DNA of 64,000 nucleotides from Sutcliffiella horikoshii (GTDB lineage: Bacteria > Bacillota > Bacilli > Bacillales > Bacillaceae_I), in contig KV440964.1 in assembly GCA_001636495.1 (NCBI GenBank), positions 2,868,666-2,932,665 on the forward strand, written 5' to 3'. Made by a program: the position numbers and the translations under genes. Below, piece after piece: positions 17,328 to 27,642 of this stretch. Below the pieces are notes generated by a model that ran no database searches, was not told where the DNA came from, and saw nothing but the letters and a program-made list of their open reading frames with translations. Position 1 is the stretch's first letter, and each line of letters opens with the position of its first letter.

Positions 17328-19445
17328 TTAGGACATTTGCTCGTTTTTTTCTTTTTTCTCTTTAAGAAGGACTTTTCTAGAAAGATTGACTCTTCCTTGC
17401 TTGTCGATCTCCATTACTTTTACAAGAACTTCTTCTCCAAGTTTCACAACATCTTCCACTTGTTTCACGCGTTCTTCTGCAAGTTCGGAAATGTGGACTA
17501 GTCCATCTTTTCCACTGAATAGCTCAACAAATGCACCGAACTTTTCTATACGTTTTACTTTACCCATGTAAATTTCGCCCACTTGGACTTCACGTACGAT
17601 ATCCTCGATGATTTTCTTCGCTTTATCATTCATCTCCATATTAATGGAAGAAATGAAGACCGTACCATCTTGTTCGATGTCAATTTTAACTCCTGTTTCT
17701 TCAATGATCTTATTGATTTGCTTACCGCTAGGTCCAATAACATCACGGATTTTATCAGGGTTAATGCTCATCATCAAGATCTTCGGTGCATATGGAGAAA
17801 GCTCTTTACGAGACTCATCTATTGTAGCAAGCATAGAATCTAAAATATGCATACGTCCAATTTTAGCCTGTTGAAGCGCTTCTTCTAGGATAGCACGAGA
17901 AAGACCTTCAATTTTGATATCCATTTGGAGTGCAGTTACCCCTTTTGCTGTACCAGCAACTTTAAAGTCCATATCTCCAAGGTGATCTTCCATTCCTTGA
18001 ATATCGGAAAGAACCGTATAATGCTCACCTTTTTTAATTAATCCCATTGCAATACCTGCTACAGGAGCTTTAATAGGTACACCAGCATCCATCATGGCAA
18101 GTGTGCTTGCACATATACTTGCTTGAGAAGTCGAACCATTGGATTCAAGTACTTCTGACACTAGACGAACTGTGTACGGGAAGTCTTTCTCGGAAGGAAT
18201 CACTGGATCAAGGGCACGTTCTCCAAGTGCACCATGTCCGATCTCACGACGTCCAGGTCCTCTCATTGGTCCTGTTTCCCCAACACTGAACAATGGGAAA
18301 TTATAATGGTGCATAAAACGTTTCTCTTCTTCAATACCTAAACCGTCAAGGATTTGAACGTCACCAAGTGCACCTAGTGTACAGATACTCAAAGCTTGAG
18401 TTTGTCCACGCGTGAACAACCCGGAACCGTGTGTACGAGGCAACAGGCCAACTTCAGAAGCAAGCGGACGGATCTCGTCACTCTTACGTCCATCAGGGCG
18501 TACTTTATCTTCTGTAATCAAGCGTCTTACTTCTTCCTTCACAAGCATGCTAAGAATTTCGTTTACTTGCTTCAGAACATCAGCTTCCACTTCTTGCTCT
18601 TCATAGCGTGCAAGAACTTCCGTCTTCACTTCTTTAATAGCAGCTTCACGAGCGTGCTTTTCAAAGACTTGAACTGCTTTTGTCATTTTCTCTTCGGCAA
18701 GTGCACGGATTTCATGTTCAAGGTTTTTATCCACTTCATATAGAGTGATTTCTGTTTTTTCTTTACCAACAGCTTGTACAATTTCCTCTTGGAAAGCGAT
18801 TAAGCGTTTGATTTCTTCATGACCGAACATGATCGCTTCAAGCATTATTTCTTCAGGAACTTCATCTGCGCCAGCTTCCACCATGTTGATTGCATCCTTT
18901 GTTCCAGCTACAACCAAGTTGATATCACTCTTTTCAAGCTGCTCGACATTAGGATTAATCACGAACTCGTCATTAATTCTTCCAACTGTCACACCGGCAA
19001 TCGGCCCTTGGAAAGGAATATCGGATACGGAAAGTGCCAATGAGGAGCCGAACATTGCAGCCATCTCAGAAGAACAGTTTTGGTCCACACTCATGACAAT
19101 GCTGATCACTTGGACTTCGTTACGGAATCCATCTGCAAACAATGGACGAATTGGACGGTCGATCAAGCGGCTAGCCAATACTGCCTTTTCACTTGGACGT
19201 CCCTCTCTCTTGATAAATCCACCGGGAATTTTACCTACTGCATATAATCTTTCTTCATAATTCACTGTTAATGGGAAGAAATCCAGTTTCTTCGGTTCCT
19301 TTGAAGCGGTTGCAGTACTAAGAACAGCTGTATCTCCATAACGGACCATCACTGCTCCATTTGCTTGCTTCGCAAATTGTCCAACTTCTACCGTCAGGTT
19401 TCTTCCAGCCCATTCGATAGAAAAGACTTGTTTATCTTGTCCCAT
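17328..19445 (-). CDS. pnp: Polyribonucleotide nucleotidyltransferase (PNPase)
   Basis: A 705-residue phosphorolytic 3'-5' exoribonuclease, a main RNA-decay enzyme. Two RNase PH domains (about 10-230 and 310-540) flank a helical linker. The second carries the active-site region [20 protein letters not shown] and [14 protein letters not shown]. The KH domain has [19 protein letters not shown], and the S1 domain has [18 protein letters not shown]. The ATG at 19445 ([12 protein letters not shown]) gives the same length as the B. subtilis protein. A longer reading would add 17 residues from a TTG without a ribosome site. An AGGGG lies 12 bp upstream, rather far. Confidence 0.95.
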   Translation of the reverse strand: MGQDKQVFSIEWAGRNLTVEVGQFAKQANGAVMVRYGDTAVLSTATASKEPKKLDFFPLTVNYEERLYAVGKIPGGFIKREGRPSEKAVLASRLIDRPIRPLFADGFRNEVQVISIVMSVDQNCSSEMAAMFGSSLALSVSDIPFQGPIAGVTVGRINDEFVINPNVEQLEKSDINLVVAGTKDAINMVEAGADEVPEEIMLEAIMFGHEEIKRLIAFQEEIVQAVGKEKTEITLYEVDKNLEHEIRALAEEKMTKAVQVFEKHAREAAIKEVKTEVLARYEEQEVEADVLKQVNEILSMLVKEEVRRLITEDKVRPDGRKSDEIRPLASEVGLLPRTHGSGLFTRGQTQALSICTLGALGDVQILDGLGIEEEKRFMHHYNFPLFSVGETGPMRGPGRREIGHGALGERALDPVIPSEKDFPYTVRLVSEVLESNGSTSQASICASTLAMMDAGVPIKAPVAGIAMGLIKKGEHYTVLSDIQGMEDHLGDMDFKVAGTAKGVTALQMDIKIEGLSRAILEEALQQAKIGRMHILDSMLATIDESRKELSPYAPKILMMSINPDKIRDVIGPSGKQINKIIEETGVKIDIEQDGTVFISSINMEMNDKAKKIIEDIVREVQVGEIYMGKVKRIEKFGAFVELFSGKDGLVHISELAEERVKQVEDVVKLGEEVLVKVMEIDKQGRVNLSRKVLLKEKKEKNEQMS

Positions 19446-19587
19446 GAGTTCGTCTAACCCCTCTCTAGCTTTCAATATGTATTGACCTTCTTCCAATTAG
19501 GAAATAGTCTATGTGAAAAAAATTTAGTATTATGTATAGTATGAACGAAATAACTACTACATATCAATAGAATTCCAGCGTGTATAG

Positions 19588-19628
19588 GAAAAAAATTGCC
19601 GTCTTGCAAAGGATTTCAGCAATTTTTG
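19588..19628 (-). terminator. Second hairpin between rpsO and pnp
   Basis: On the minus strand AAAAATTGC (19619-19627) pairs with GCAATTTTT (19591-19599) across a 19-nt loop, continuing into a T-run. It could be a back-up terminator after rpsO or an attenuator in the pnp leader. The remaining sequence to pnp shows no convincing promoter to me. Confidence 0.5.
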
Positions 19629-19651
19629 AAAGTATCTTCTAAAATACTAAT

Positions 19652-19679
19652 AAAAAAGCGGGAATTCTCCCGCTTTTTC
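19652..19679 (-). terminator. Terminator after rpsO
   Basis: On the minus strand AAAAAGCGGGA pairs with TCCCGCTTTTT around a short loop, followed by T residues; it begins 9 bp after the rpsO stop. Confidence 0.9.
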
Positions 19680-19687
19680 TGAAAAAC

Positions 19688-20040
<353 letters not shown>

Positions 20041-20046
20041 TTTAAT

Positions 20047-20075
20047 AGCATACCTCTTTTCACGTTAAAAAGCAA
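20047..20075 (-). promoter_or_regulatory. Sigma-A promoter for rpsO
   Basis: On the minus strand -35 TTGCTT (20070-20075) and -10 TATGCT (20047-20052) are separated by exactly 17 bp. The site overlaps the last codons of ribC, so rpsO can be transcribed independently. Confidence 0.7.
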
Positions 20076-21034
20076 GTATCGTGTGTGTTTTTTTGAAAAT
20101 ACTCTTCCGCTTGCGCCTTGTCTTTCCCGATTTGTGCAACAAGGGCTTCCACTCCGGAAAACTTCTTTTCTTCCCTTATACAATTATGCCACTCTATGAT
20201 GACTTCTTCCCCATAGATCTGTTGATTAAAATCCAACAAATGCACTTCTATGGAAGGCAGGGTCTCTGTTTCCTTCTGATGGAAAGTGGGTTTATATCCG
20301 ATATTGCAAACTCCATTAACCCATCTGTCTTTCACATACATGCGTACAGTATAGACTCCTGTCTTTGGGATTACATATTCATCGTCAAGCACAACATTGG
20401 CAGTAGGAAAGCCGATTGTCCGGCCTCTTTTTTCTCCATGTCCCACTTTTCCGCGAACATAATAATATCTTCCCAGCGTATTCGGCAGCCTGTCCACTTT
20501 TCCTTCCTTCAGCTGTTCTCTTATGTATGTGGAACTTACTTTCAAATCATTAGTCGTATATTTCTCGACGACGGTTTGATCGAATTGCTGTCTGGAATGG
20601 AAAGGTAGTGTCTCCATTGTCCCTTTTCCAAGGCTGCCATAGGAATAGTCGAATCCGGCTACCACATGCTTGATATTCAAACCGATAATATATTGATCCA
20701 CAAAATCCTGCGGTACAAGGGATGCAAAGGACATATCGAATTTCACCACATAAAGAATATCCACCCCTAAAGAAGCAAGTAGCCTTTTCTTTTCGGAAAG
20801 AGGGGTGATATAGCGCACATGCTGGACGGTTTTCCTCAAAACCACTGAAGGATGGGGGTCCAGAGTCATAACTGCACTTGCCGTTCCTAATTCTTTAGCT
20901 TTGTTCAACGCACTTTTAATTACTTTTTGATGCCCAAGATGTATGCCATCGAAAAAGCCGAGAGCCGTAGTAGCAGGCATACATTCTTCTTTATTCAGGG
21001 AATGCGGGTGCTCTAAATACACAACTTTCATCAT
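20060..21034 (-). CDS. ribC: Bifunctional riboflavin kinase/FAD synthetase
   Basis: A 324-residue enzyme making FMN and FAD from riboflavin. The N-terminal nucleotidyltransferase domain has ATTALGFFDGIHLGHQKVI (GxFDGxHxGH) and a later YIREQLKEGKVD. The C-terminal flavokinase domain begins near residue 185 and carries RTIGFPTANVVLDDEYVIPK. Length and domain order match RibC/RibF. An AGGTG lies upstream of the ATG pair. It follows truB at 45 bp, as in B. subtilis, and its 3' end overlaps the rpsO promoter. Confidence 0.96.
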   Translation of the reverse strand: MMKVVYLEHPHSLNKEECMPATTALGFFDGIHLGHQKVIKSALNKAKELGTASAVMTLDPHPSVVLRKTVQHVRYITPLSEKKRLLASLGVDILYVVKFDMSFASLVPQDFVDQYIIGLNIKHVVAGFDYSYGSLGKGTMETLPFHSRQQFDQTVVEKYTTNDLKVSSTYIREQLKEGKVDRLPNTLGRYYYVRGKVGHGEKRGRTIGFPTANVVLDDEYVIPKTGVYTVRMYVKDRWVNGVCNIGYKPTFHQKETETLPSIEVHLLDFNQQIYGEEVIIEWHNCIREEKKFSGVEALVAQIGKDKAQAEEYFQKNTHDTCFLT

Positions 21035-21079
21035 TTATCACCTAAATCTAAATTAATCATGCAGACGGTATAACGCCAA

Positions 21080-21991
21080 TCAGCCGTGGAACACTTTCTT
21101 CGGTTTCATCAACCCTGGCTTTGATGGATGCTTCATATAGATGGCCAAGCAATTATCATTATGAAACACACTGAAGTATTCCTTTGAATCATCAATATTT
21201 TCTGGATACGGTAAAACCGCACCATTATACACTTTCTCTGCTACTTTATCACTAATCTCCAACTTAGGCAATGAACTTAGTGCTTTTTCCATCGGCAGTA
21301 AATAGTCATCCACAAGCCCGTTTTCTGCAAGTTCACTTAGTTGTTCTAATGTGATGGCTTGATCGATGGTAAAGTCTCCTGAAGATACTCTAGTCAAATA
21401 TGACATGTGAGCAGGATAACCGAGCAACTCTCCTATCTGTACAGCAAGGGTTCTTACATATGTACCTTTACTGCAGTTAACTTGAAATGAAAAACGGACC
21501 TGCCCTTTTTCTTCTTCATAGGTAATATCGCATGTTAGGAAGATATCATGGATGGTCACTTTTCTTGAAGGTCTGTCGATAACTTTTCCTTCTCTTGCAT
21601 ATTCATAAAGCTTTTTTCCTTTGATTTTAACAGCGGAGTACATTGGAGGTGTTTGCTCAATCTCTCCTTTTAGCTGTTGTAGGACGGATAGTATTTGTTC
21701 CTTTGATATAGGGTTGTCCACTCGCTTTTCTTCCACTACTTCTCCAGTTTGATCTTCTGTGGTAGTTGCGGTGCCAATTGTGACTTCGGCAACATACGTT
21801 TTTTGTTCAGCCGTCAGGAATTCCACTACTTTTGTTGCTCTGCCGATGCAGATGGGAAGGACTCCGGTTACTTCTGGATCTAGTGTGCCGGTGTGTCCGA
21901 CCTTTTTTGTTTTTAGTATTTTTCGCACTTTAAAAACGCAGTCATGTGAAGTGAAGCCTTTTGGTTTGTTTAAAATTAGAATACCATCCAT
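21080..21991 (-). CDS. truB: tRNA pseudouridine(55) synthase TruB
   Basis: A 303-residue enzyme that makes pseudouridine 55 in the T-loop of tRNAs. The catalytic aspartate is in VGHTGTLDPEVTGVLPICIG (about residue 39). PPMYSAVKIKGKKLYEYAREG (about 117-137) and GTYVRTLAVQIGELLG (about 177-192) are the other family motifs. AGGGGTGG precedes the ATG. It is followed by ribC and separated from rbfA by a terminator and a repeat element, so expression with the infB operon would need read-through. Confidence 0.96.
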   Translation of the reverse strand: MDGILILNKPKGFTSHDCVFKVRKILKTKKVGHTGTLDPEVTGVLPICIGRATKVVEFLTAEQKTYVAEVTIGTATTTEDQTGEVVEEKRVDNPISKEQILSVLQQLKGEIEQTPPMYSAVKIKGKKLYEYAREGKVIDRPSRKVTIHDIFLTCDITYEEEKGQVRFSFQVNCSKGTYVRTLAVQIGELLGYPAHMSYLTRVSSGDFTIDQAITLEQLSELAENGLVDDYLLPMEKALSSLPKLEISDKVAEKVYNGAVLPYPENIDDSKEYFSVFHNDNCLAIYMKHPSKPGLMKPKKVFHG

Positions 21992-22030
21992 TTAGGCCAC
22001 CCCTTTCATAAAGATTATGTTCTGTTAACT

Positions 22031-22161
22031 CTCTGTAGATTTCCGTTCCAGGTGTTCGCTTTCCGCGGGACGATGCTTGAGCCTCCTCACTTCGTTGCGG
22101 GGTCTCAACCAACCGTTATTCCCCCGCTGGAGTCTCACACCTTACACTCCAATCTACAGAG
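22031..22161 (+). repeat. GC-rich intergenic repeat, copy 2
   Basis: 131 bp bounded by a perfect 11-bp inverted repeat, CTCTGTAGATT (22031-22041) and AATCTACAGAG (22151-22161). The interior is nearly identical to copy 3 (34019-34147). It fills most of the 243-bp gap between rbfA and truB, downstream of the rbfA terminator. Confidence 0.88.
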
Positions 22162-22195
22162 GAAAAATTCATTTCACCAATTCTTACTTTGGAGT

Positions 22196-22231
22196 CAACA
22201 AAAAGGATAGACAACTATTGCCTATCCTTTT
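22196..22231 (-). terminator. Terminator after rbfA
   Basis: On the minus strand AAAAGGATAG (22222-22231) pairs with CTATCCTTTT (22201-22210), with a further short inner helix, followed by TGTTG. It ends the rimP-rbfA unit. Confidence 0.8.
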
Positions 22232-22234
22232 CTT

Positions 22235-22600
22235 TTACTCTTCTTCATCAGAATCAGAGTCTTTTCTATTCAATTCGTGTATTAGGCTATTGATGTGGTT
22301 ACCGTATGCGATGGATTCGTCAAATTCAAAGAAAAGCTCTGGAGTTTTTCTTAGGCGAATTCTACGTCCAATCTCACTGCGGATGAAGCCTTTAGCTTTT
22401 GCCAAGCCGATCAAAGTGTCTTGTCTCTTCTCATCGTCTCCAAGCACAGAGATGAAAACCTTAGCTTGTTGAAGATCTCCTGTAACCTGAACATCTGTTA
22501 CAGTAACAAAACCTACACGAGGATCTTTAATTTTACGACCAATGATATCGGAAAGCTCTTTTTTCATTTGCTCTCCAACTCGGTTTGATCTGAGTGTCAT
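22235..22600 (-). CDS. rbfA: 30S ribosome-binding factor RbfA
   Basis: A 121-residue single KH-like domain protein required for late 30S maturation and cold adaptation. It reads [20 protein letters not shown] and continues with [29 protein letters not shown], typical of the family; an acidic tail (DSDSDEEE) ends it. I start at 22600, where GGGGTG lies 6 bp upstream; the longer frame runs into the ylxP end. It is the last gene of the rimP-nusA-infB operon before a terminator. Confidence 0.95.
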   Translation of the reverse strand: MTLRSNRVGEQMKKELSDIIGRKIKDPRVGFVTVTDVQVTGDLQQAKVFISVLGDDEKRQDTLIGLAKAKGFIRSEIGRRIRLRKTPELFFEFDESIAYGNHINSLIHELNRKDSDSDEEE

Positions 22601-22613
22601 ACCTTTCACCCCT

Positions 22614-22892
22614 TTAAAGCCAATCAAGCGAAGTTTCTGCCCGCTCTATCTCAGGAAATGAATCCAGGTAGTCGAGCACTTTTTGCAATTCTTTTTCGGT
22701 GATGGATTTAGATGACGATACGGATACGATTCCGACCTTCGTCCGTTGCCATACGTCTTGATGATCAATCTCTGCAATGGAGATATTGAACCTTTGCTTC
22801 AAACGTGTCATAACTCGCTTTAGAACGGCTCTTTTTTCCTTTAGAGATTGAGCATCATAGATCATACAGTCACACTCTAAATATCCAATCAT
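22614..22892 (-). CDS. ylxP: YlxP family protein (DUF503)
   Basis: A 92-residue DUF503 protein: ferredoxin-like fold with [39 protein letters not shown], the most conserved stretch of the family. It lies between infB and rbfA, overlapping the infB stop by 4 bp. The family is linked to ribosome assembly, inferred from this constant position and from RbfA-like size. No catalytic motif is visible. Confidence 0.93.
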   Translation of the reverse strand: MIGYLECDCMIYDAQSLKEKRAVLKRVMTRLKQRFNISIAEIDHQDVWQRTKVGIVSVSSSKSITEKELQKVLDYLDSFPEIERAETSLDWL

Positions 22893-25033
22893 TTTCTTTC
22901 GATTTCTTGCATTACGTACGCTTCGATGATGTCGCCTTCTTTAATATCGTTAAAGTTCTTGATTGTTACACCACATTCGTAGTTTGTCGCAACTTCTTTC
23001 ACATCATCTTTGAAGCGCTTGAGAGTATCAAGTTCTCCTTCAAAAATAACAATTCCGTCACGGATCAGACGAATGCTGGAATCACGAGTGATTTTACCTT
23101 CTGTTACATATGCACCTGCGATTGTACCGACTTTAGAAACTTTGAATGTCTGGCGAACTTCTACTTGACCGATAACTTTTTCTTCAAATTCAGGGTCAAG
23201 CATACCTTTCATTGCAGCTTCAATTTCTTCAATCACTTTATAGATGATACGGTGAAGACGAATATCAACATTTTCAACATCTGCAGTACGTTTCGCACCT
23301 GCGTCAGGACGAACGTTGAAACCAATGACAATCGCATTAGATGCCGAAGCAAGGATAATATCAGATTCTGTGATAGCACCAACGCCAGTATGAATGATCT
23401 TCACTTTCGCGCCTTCTACATCAATTTTCTGCAGGGAAGCAGCCATTGCTTCTACAGAACCTTGAACGTCTGCTTTCACAATAAGGTTGATTTCTTTCAT
23501 TTCACCCTGCTTGATTTGTTCGAACAAGTCATCAAGTGTCACACGTGTTTTTTCACTGCGTTGTTCTTGAAGTTGTTTTTGAGCACGGGCTTCCCCAACA
23601 TTACGGGCTGTTTTCTCATCAGAGAATACCATAAAGTTGTCTCCAGCCTGTGGCACTTCATTAAGACCAGTGATTTCAACTGGTGTCGACGGGCCAGCTT
23701 CTTTAACGCGTCGTCCAAGATCGTTGACCATTGCACGAACACGACCGAATGTGTTACCAACTACGATTGGGTCTCCAACACGCAGTGTCCCTTTTTGCAC
23801 AAGAAGGGTTGCTACAGAACCTCTGCCTTTGTCAAGCTGTGCTTCAATAACCGTACCTGATGCCGCACGTTTAGAGTTCGCTTTGTATTCTTCCACTTCA
23901 GATACAAGTAGGATCATTTCTAGAAGAGTATCGATGCCTTCCCCTTTGATTGCAGAAATTGGTACAAAGATAGTATCTCCACCCCAAGCTTCTGACACTA
24001 ATCCGTGTTCTGTTAATTCTTGCATAACACGGTCAGGATTGGCACCTTCTTTATCCATTTTGTTTACCGCAACAATGATTGGAACCTCTGCTGCTTTGGC
24101 ATGGTTGATTGCTTCAACAGTTTGAGGCATAACACCGTCATCTGCAGCCACAACAAGGATTGTAATGTCTGTAACTTGTGCTCCGCGGGAACGCATTGTT
24201 GTAAACGCAGCATGTCCAGGAGTATCAAGGAAGGTGATTTTCTTGCCTTGATCCACTTCTACTTGGTACGCACCGATGTGCTGAGTGATACCACCAGCTT
24301 CACCTGCGGTAACCTTGGTATTACGGATAGAGTCAAGAAGTGTTGTTTTACCGTGGTCAACGTGACCCATGATAGTAACAACTGGTGGACGCTCTTCCAT
24401 TACTTCTTCTGTATCTTCAGAGTCATAACCCTCAAAGTCAGTTACTTCAAAGATGATTTCTTCTTCCACTTCCACATTATACTCGCCAGCGATCAACTCG
24501 ATGGAGTCTTTATCTAAATCCTGGTTGATCGTTGCCATTACACCAAGCATCAAAAGCTTTTTGATGATTTCAGAAGGCTCTTTGTTTAGCTTGTTAGCCA
24601 ATTCTCCAACTGTTAGAGAACCAGTGAATGTAATTTTGGAAGGTGTTTCTTTTTTCTTCACAGGTTGTGGCGGAGTTTGTTGTTGTCCGCGGTTTTGGTG
24701 TTGTTTATTGTTCTGTTTCTTTTTTCCTTTGGAAAAATTGTTATTGTTATTATTGTTAAAAGGTTTTTTGGCAGAAGGATTGGTTTTCCCTTTACCTTGG
24801 CCGCCTTGGCCTTGCGTGTTGTTTTGCTTTTTAGGTGCAGAACCGGTGTTAGGTGCTGCTGCTTTCTTTGGTGCTTCTTTTTTATCTGGGCCGTTCAGTT
24901 TTTGGATAGTGTCTTCGTCTAATGTTGCCATATGGTTTGATACCTCAATATTCATTTCTTTTAGTTTTGTAATGACATCTTTACTTGATACGTTCTTTTG
25001 TTTAGCGTATTCGTACACGCGTAATTTCGTCAT
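22889..25033 (-). CDS. infB: Translation initiation factor IF-2
   Basis: A 714-residue GTPase that brings initiator tRNA to the 30S subunit. An IF2-N domain (about 1-55) is followed by a variable linker rich in Asn, Lys and Gln (about 55-130, including a run of Asn) and a second IF2-N domain ([10 protein letters not shown]). The G domain has [23 protein letters not shown] and NKMD. Domains II-IV complete the protein. Length is close to the B. subtilis protein. It is coupled to ylxP by a 4-bp overlap and preceded by ylxQ. Confidence 0.97.
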   Translation of the reverse strand: MTKLRVYEYAKQKNVSSKDVITKLKEMNIEVSNHMATLDEDTIQKLNGPDKKEAPKKAAAPNTGSAPKKQNNTQGQGGQGKGKTNPSAKKPFNNNNNNNFSKGKKKQNNKQHQNRGQQQTPPQPVKKKETPSKITFTGSLTVGELANKLNKEPSEIIKKLLMLGVMATINQDLDKDSIELIAGEYNVEVEEEIIFEVTDFEGYDSEDTEEVMEERPPVVTIMGHVDHGKTTLLDSIRNTKVTAGEAGGITQHIGAYQVEVDQGKKITFLDTPGHAAFTTMRSRGAQVTDITILVVAADDGVMPQTVEAINHAKAAEVPIIVAVNKMDKEGANPDRVMQELTEHGLVSEAWGGDTIFVPISAIKGEGIDTLLEMILLVSEVEEYKANSKRAASGTVIEAQLDKGRGSVATLLVQKGTLRVGDPIVVGNTFGRVRAMVNDLGRRVKEAGPSTPVEITGLNEVPQAGDNFMVFSDEKTARNVGEARAQKQLQEQRSEKTRVTLDDLFEQIKQGEMKEINLIVKADVQGSVEAMAASLQKIDVEGAKVKIIHTGVGAITESDIILASASNAIVIGFNVRPDAGAKRTADVENVDIRLHRIIYKVIEEIEAAMKGMLDPEFEEKVIGQVEVRQTFKVSKVGTIAGAYVTEGKITRDSSIRLIRDGIVIFEGELDTLKRFKDDVKEVATNYECGVTIKNFNDIKEGDIIEAYVMQEIERK

Positions 25034-25050
25034 ACATTCACCCCCAAAGA

Positions 25051-25350
25051 TTAATCGAGCAAATTGAGCAGTTTTTTTGCAAACCCTTCATCTAGGATGG
25101 CAACCGACACTCGCGCATCCTTTCCTATTGCTCGACCTAACTCATACCGATCGTCTACCGTTCTGATCGGTACATTATAGTACGTACATTTATCTTGTAA
25201 TTTTTTCATCGTGTTAGCAGAAGCATCGCTGGCCAATAACACCAACTTCGCCTTCCCTGCCCTCACTTCTTTAATGACAAGTTCTTCCCCTGTTATGGTC
25301 TTTCTTGCCCTAGTGGCAAGACCGACAATGGATAGCCATTGATTATTCAT
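25051..25350 (-). CDS. ylxQ: YlxQ, L7Ae-family RNA-binding protein
   Basis: A 99-residue protein of the L7Ae/L30e/S12e family, which binds kink-turn RNA. It shows [42 protein letters not shown], with the central ASD segment that ends in the RNA-binding loop. Unlike ribosomal L7Ae it is not essential in relatives. The ATG overlaps the rnpM stop by 8 bp. It is part of the nusA-infB operon. Confidence 0.94.
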   Translation of the reverse strand: MNNQWLSIVGLATRARKTITGEELVIKEVRAGKAKLVLLASDASANTMKKLQDKCTYYNVPIRTVDDRYELGRAIGKDARVSVAILDEGFAKKLLNLLD

Positions 25351-25639
25351 GTGTTGACTCTTTCTCCGTTTCTACCAGCTGAAGCAATTCATCATACAAT
25401 GAATCATCAATCGCTACTTCCAAGTGACGGGCTAGGATGTTTTTCTTTTTTGCAAGGAGGATACTGTCCTTGTTCTTTGCAAGATATGCCCCTCTACCCG
25501 ATTTTTTTCCGGTAGTGTCAATCGAAACTTCGCCTTCTTTAGAACGGACGATACGTATCAATTCTTTTTTGGGCTTCAGTTCTTGACTTGCCACACATTT
25601 ACGCATAGGAACTTTTTTGCGATTGTTCACCTGGTTCAC
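25343..25639 (-). CDS. rnpM: YlxR/RnpM family RNase P modulator (DUF448)
   Basis: A 98-residue DUF448 protein. It contains [23 protein letters not shown] and [13 protein letters not shown], the conserved basic RNA-binding face. The B. subtilis homologue YlxR was renamed RnpM because it binds and modulates RNase P RNA. It lies between nusA and ylxQ with an 8-bp overlap onto ylxQ. Only one Cys of the presumed zinc/nucleotide site is seen at the N-terminus. Confidence 0.93.
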   Translation of the reverse strand: MNQVNNRKKVPMRKCVASQELKPKKELIRIVRSKEGEVSIDTTGKKSGRGAYLAKNKDSILLAKKKNILARHLEVAIDDSLYDELLQLVETEKESTHE

Positions 25640-25652
25640 CTTCTTTTAAATA

Positions 25653-26777
25653 TCACTCTTCGGAATTGTCTTCATCATAGAAATCATCTTCCATCTCATC
25701 TGTATCGTTTTTCGATAAAGACAGACTTGGGTAGATTCCTAGCTCTTCTGCTTCCGACTCGCTCTTGATATCAATCTTCCAGCCTGTAAGCTTAGCCGCA
25801 AGTCGTGCATTCTGACCGCGTTTACCTATTGCTAGGGATAGCTGATAGTCAGGAACAATTACTGTCGTAGCCTTTTCTTCTTCATTAACTTGAACTTCCA
25901 GTACTTTAGAAGGACTTAATGCATTAGCCACGAATTCTACAGGATCTTTAGACCAACGTACGATGTCGATCTTTTCCCCTTTCAGTTCGTTAACAATGGC
26001 TTGAACCCTTTGTCCCTTTGGTCCGACACATGCTCCGACAGGATCGACTTCCGGATTCTCACAATGTACGGAGATTTTGGAACGGTCCCCGGCTTCACGT
26101 GCAACGGATTTTATTTCAACCGTACCATCATAAATTTCTGGAACTTCAAGTTCAAAAAGACGCTTTAAAAGTCCTGGGTGAGAACGGGAAACAAAAATTT
26201 GTGGACCTTTCGTGGTTTTCTCCACTTTTGTGAGGAACACTTTAATTCTATCATGAGGCTTGTAATGTTCATTAGGCATTTGCTCATTCACTGGAAGCAA
26301 TGCTTCAATTTTCCCAAGGCTCACATAGATGAACTTGGAATCCAGGCGTTGGACAATACCTGTCATGATATCTTCTTCGCGTTCGATATATTCCGAGTAA
26401 ATCACTCCACGCTCGGCTTCTCTTACACGCTGTGTTACTACTTGTTTTGCAGTCTGTGCAGCAATTCGACCAAAGTCCTTAGGAGTCACTTCGATTTCTA
26501 CTACATCATTTTCTTGATAATTCGGATTGATTTGACGCGCTTCCTGAACGGAAATCTCAAGACGGGAATCAAAAACTTCATCCACTACATCTTTTCTTGC
26601 AAATACGCGCATTGTACCTGTATCGAGGTTCATATCCACTCGTACATTTTGTGCTTGATTAAAATTTCGTTTGTAAGCAGATATAAGGGCAGCCTCAATC
26701 GCTTCAATAATTACATCTTTGCTAATGCCCTTTTCCTTTTCCATCAGGGTTAAAGCATCAAATAACTCGCTGCTCAT
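25653..26777 (-). CDS. nusA: Transcription termination/antitermination protein NusA
   Basis: A 374-residue RNA polymerase factor that slows elongation and stimulates intrinsic termination. Domains: N-terminal RNAP-binding (1-130), S1 (GIVQRLDSKFIYVSLGKIEALLP-like, about 135-200), KH1 (DPVGACVGPKGQRVQAIVNEL) and KH2 (VPDYQLSLAIGKRGQNARLAAKL), then a short acidic tail; there are no C-terminal acidic repeats, as in other Firmicutes. It follows rimP. NusA autoregulation by attenuation in the rimP leader has been described in B. subtilis, and the leader here has a matching hairpin. Confidence 0.96.
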   Translation of the reverse strand: MSSELFDALTLMEKEKGISKDVIIEAIEAALISAYKRNFNQAQNVRVDMNLDTGTMRVFARKDVVDEVFDSRLEISVQEARQINPNYQENDVVEIEVTPKDFGRIAAQTAKQVVTQRVREAERGVIYSEYIEREEDIMTGIVQRLDSKFIYVSLGKIEALLPVNEQMPNEHYKPHDRIKVFLTKVEKTTKGPQIFVSRSHPGLLKRLFELEVPEIYDGTVEIKSVAREAGDRSKISVHCENPEVDPVGACVGPKGQRVQAIVNELKGEKIDIVRWSKDPVEFVANALSPSKVLEVQVNEEEKATTVIVPDYQLSLAIGKRGQNARLAAKLTGWKIDIKSESEAEELGIYPSLSLSKNDTDEMEDDFYDEDNSEE

Positions 26778-26870
26778 ACAACCTTGTCCCCCTTAATATA
26801 CCTATACTTCATATTTTATTAACCACTCTCCATCATGATGGATGGGGCGGTCTGTCAGGTGAATAATTTA

Positions 26871-27341
26871 TCAGAACCTGACTGCCAAACGTGCTTTCGC
26901 AACCTTTGGATATGGAATGGAAACTTCTTTTTTACGTGTTTTTATTGTCATGGAGAGTTTAATTGTATCTCCATCGAAGTCCAGAAGATCTCCTTCAAAA
27001 GACTTTAGTCCGTCAATCGGTTCGTAGGTTTTGATATTCACATATTTACCGACAGCTTTTTCAAGGTCTTCCTTCTTCTTTAGAGGGCGTTCTGCACCTG
27101 GAGAGGAGACTTCGAGAAAATAGTTGTGAGGGATCGGGTCTAATTCATCAAGCTTTTCGCTTAATTTCTCACTTACAGTCCCGCAATCCTCAATGTCGAT
27201 ACCACCTTCTTTATCGACGAATACACGTAAAAACCATGAGGATCCTTCTTTTACATATTCAATATCCACTAATTCAACATTCATTTCTTTTACGATAGGA
27301 AGAGCAAGTTCTTCCACCGTTTCTGTCACATTTTTGCTCAT
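26871..27341 (-). CDS. rimP: Ribosome maturation factor RimP
   Basis: A 156-residue 30S assembly factor. N-terminal domain: [31 protein letters not shown]-terminal Sm-like barrel: [33 protein letters not shown] (about 85-100) is the family signature. The ATG at 27341 ([12 protein letters not shown]) has AGGAGG 7 bp upstream; the longer open frame is untranslated leader. It is first in the operon rimP-nusA-rnpM-ylxQ-infB-ylxP-rbfA. Confidence 0.95.
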   Translation of the reverse strand: MSKNVTETVEELALPIVKEMNVELVDIEYVKEGSSWFLRVFVDKEGGIDIEDCGTVSEKLSEKLDELDPIPHNYFLEVSSPGAERPLKKKEDLEKAVGKYVNIKTYEPIDGLKSFEGDLLDFDGDTIKLSMTIKTRKKEVSIPYPKVAKARLAVRF

Positions 27342-27390
27342 CATTTTCCTCCTTCGCAAGCGCGAGACGATGTGTTTAAAATCTGAACAA

Positions 27391-27412
27391 AAGACCCTGC
27401 CAATAAGCAGGG
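27391..27412 (-). promoter_or_regulatory. Possible attenuator in the rimP leader
   Basis: On the minus strand CCCTGC (27407-27412) pairs with GCAGGG (27395-27400) across 6 nt, followed by TCTTTTGTTC. It is a short, weak intrinsic terminator between the operon promoter and the rimP start, positioned to act as a NusA-responsive attenuator. Confidence 0.55.
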
Positions 27413-27456
27413 AATCATAAACAAGCAAGCTTATGTACAGCTGATAACAATACGAA

Positions 27457-27476
27457 AGAGTGGGTTTCCCCACTCT
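27457..27476 (-). promoter_or_regulatory. GAAA-capped hairpin at 5' end of rimP leader
   Basis: AGAGTGGG pairs with CCCACTCT around a GAAA tetraloop, about 25 nt from the predicted transcription start. The following TTTCGTATT is a poor U-tract. It could be a weak polC terminator or a 5' stabilising or regulatory stem of the rimP leader. Confidence 0.5.
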
Positions 27477-27508
27477 CTGCTAATTACCTATATAGCATTT
27501 CCAATGTA

Positions 27509-27537
27509 AATATATCATATCCATAGGGAATATGCAA
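27509..27537 (-). promoter_or_regulatory. Sigma-A promoter for the rimP-nusA-infB operon
   Basis: On the minus strand -35 TTGCAT (27532-27537) is 17 bp from -10 TATATT (27509-27514), with TG one base before the -10 (extended -10). The predicted start near 27502 gives a leader of about 160 nt carrying two hairpins. It lies in the 301-bp gap between polC and rimP, which otherwise holds only a possible repeat fragment at 27588-27608. Confidence 0.72.
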
Positions 27538-27587
27538 ATCTTTCTAGTGTTTTCAGGGGTTTCCGGCACTCTTTTCCCTTTTAACTC

Positions 27588-27608
27588 CCTGTTAACTTCC
27601 GTTCCAGG
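27588..27608 (+). repeat. Possible truncated end of the GC-rich repeat
   Basis: CCTGTTAACTTCCGTTCCAG closely resembles the outer end of copies 2 and 3 (CTGTAGATTTCCGTTCCAGG in copy 2), but the core blocks do not follow. It may be a deletion remnant; 21 bp is short enough for chance. Confidence 0.3.
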
Positions 27609-27642
27609 GTGGTTTGGATGAACCAAACTTTTCTCTTAAACA

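Noticed and set aside
22907-23860. 317-residue plus-strand open frame opposite infB
   Set aside because: It is the antisense of the conserved IF-2 reading frame, has no ribosome site, and its composition (Phe, Cys, Asn-rich) is typical of a shadow frame.
24453-25067. 204-residue plus-strand open frame opposite the infB N-terminus
   Set aside because: Hydrophobic low-complexity product of reading the Asn/Lys-rich linker backwards; no ribosome site.
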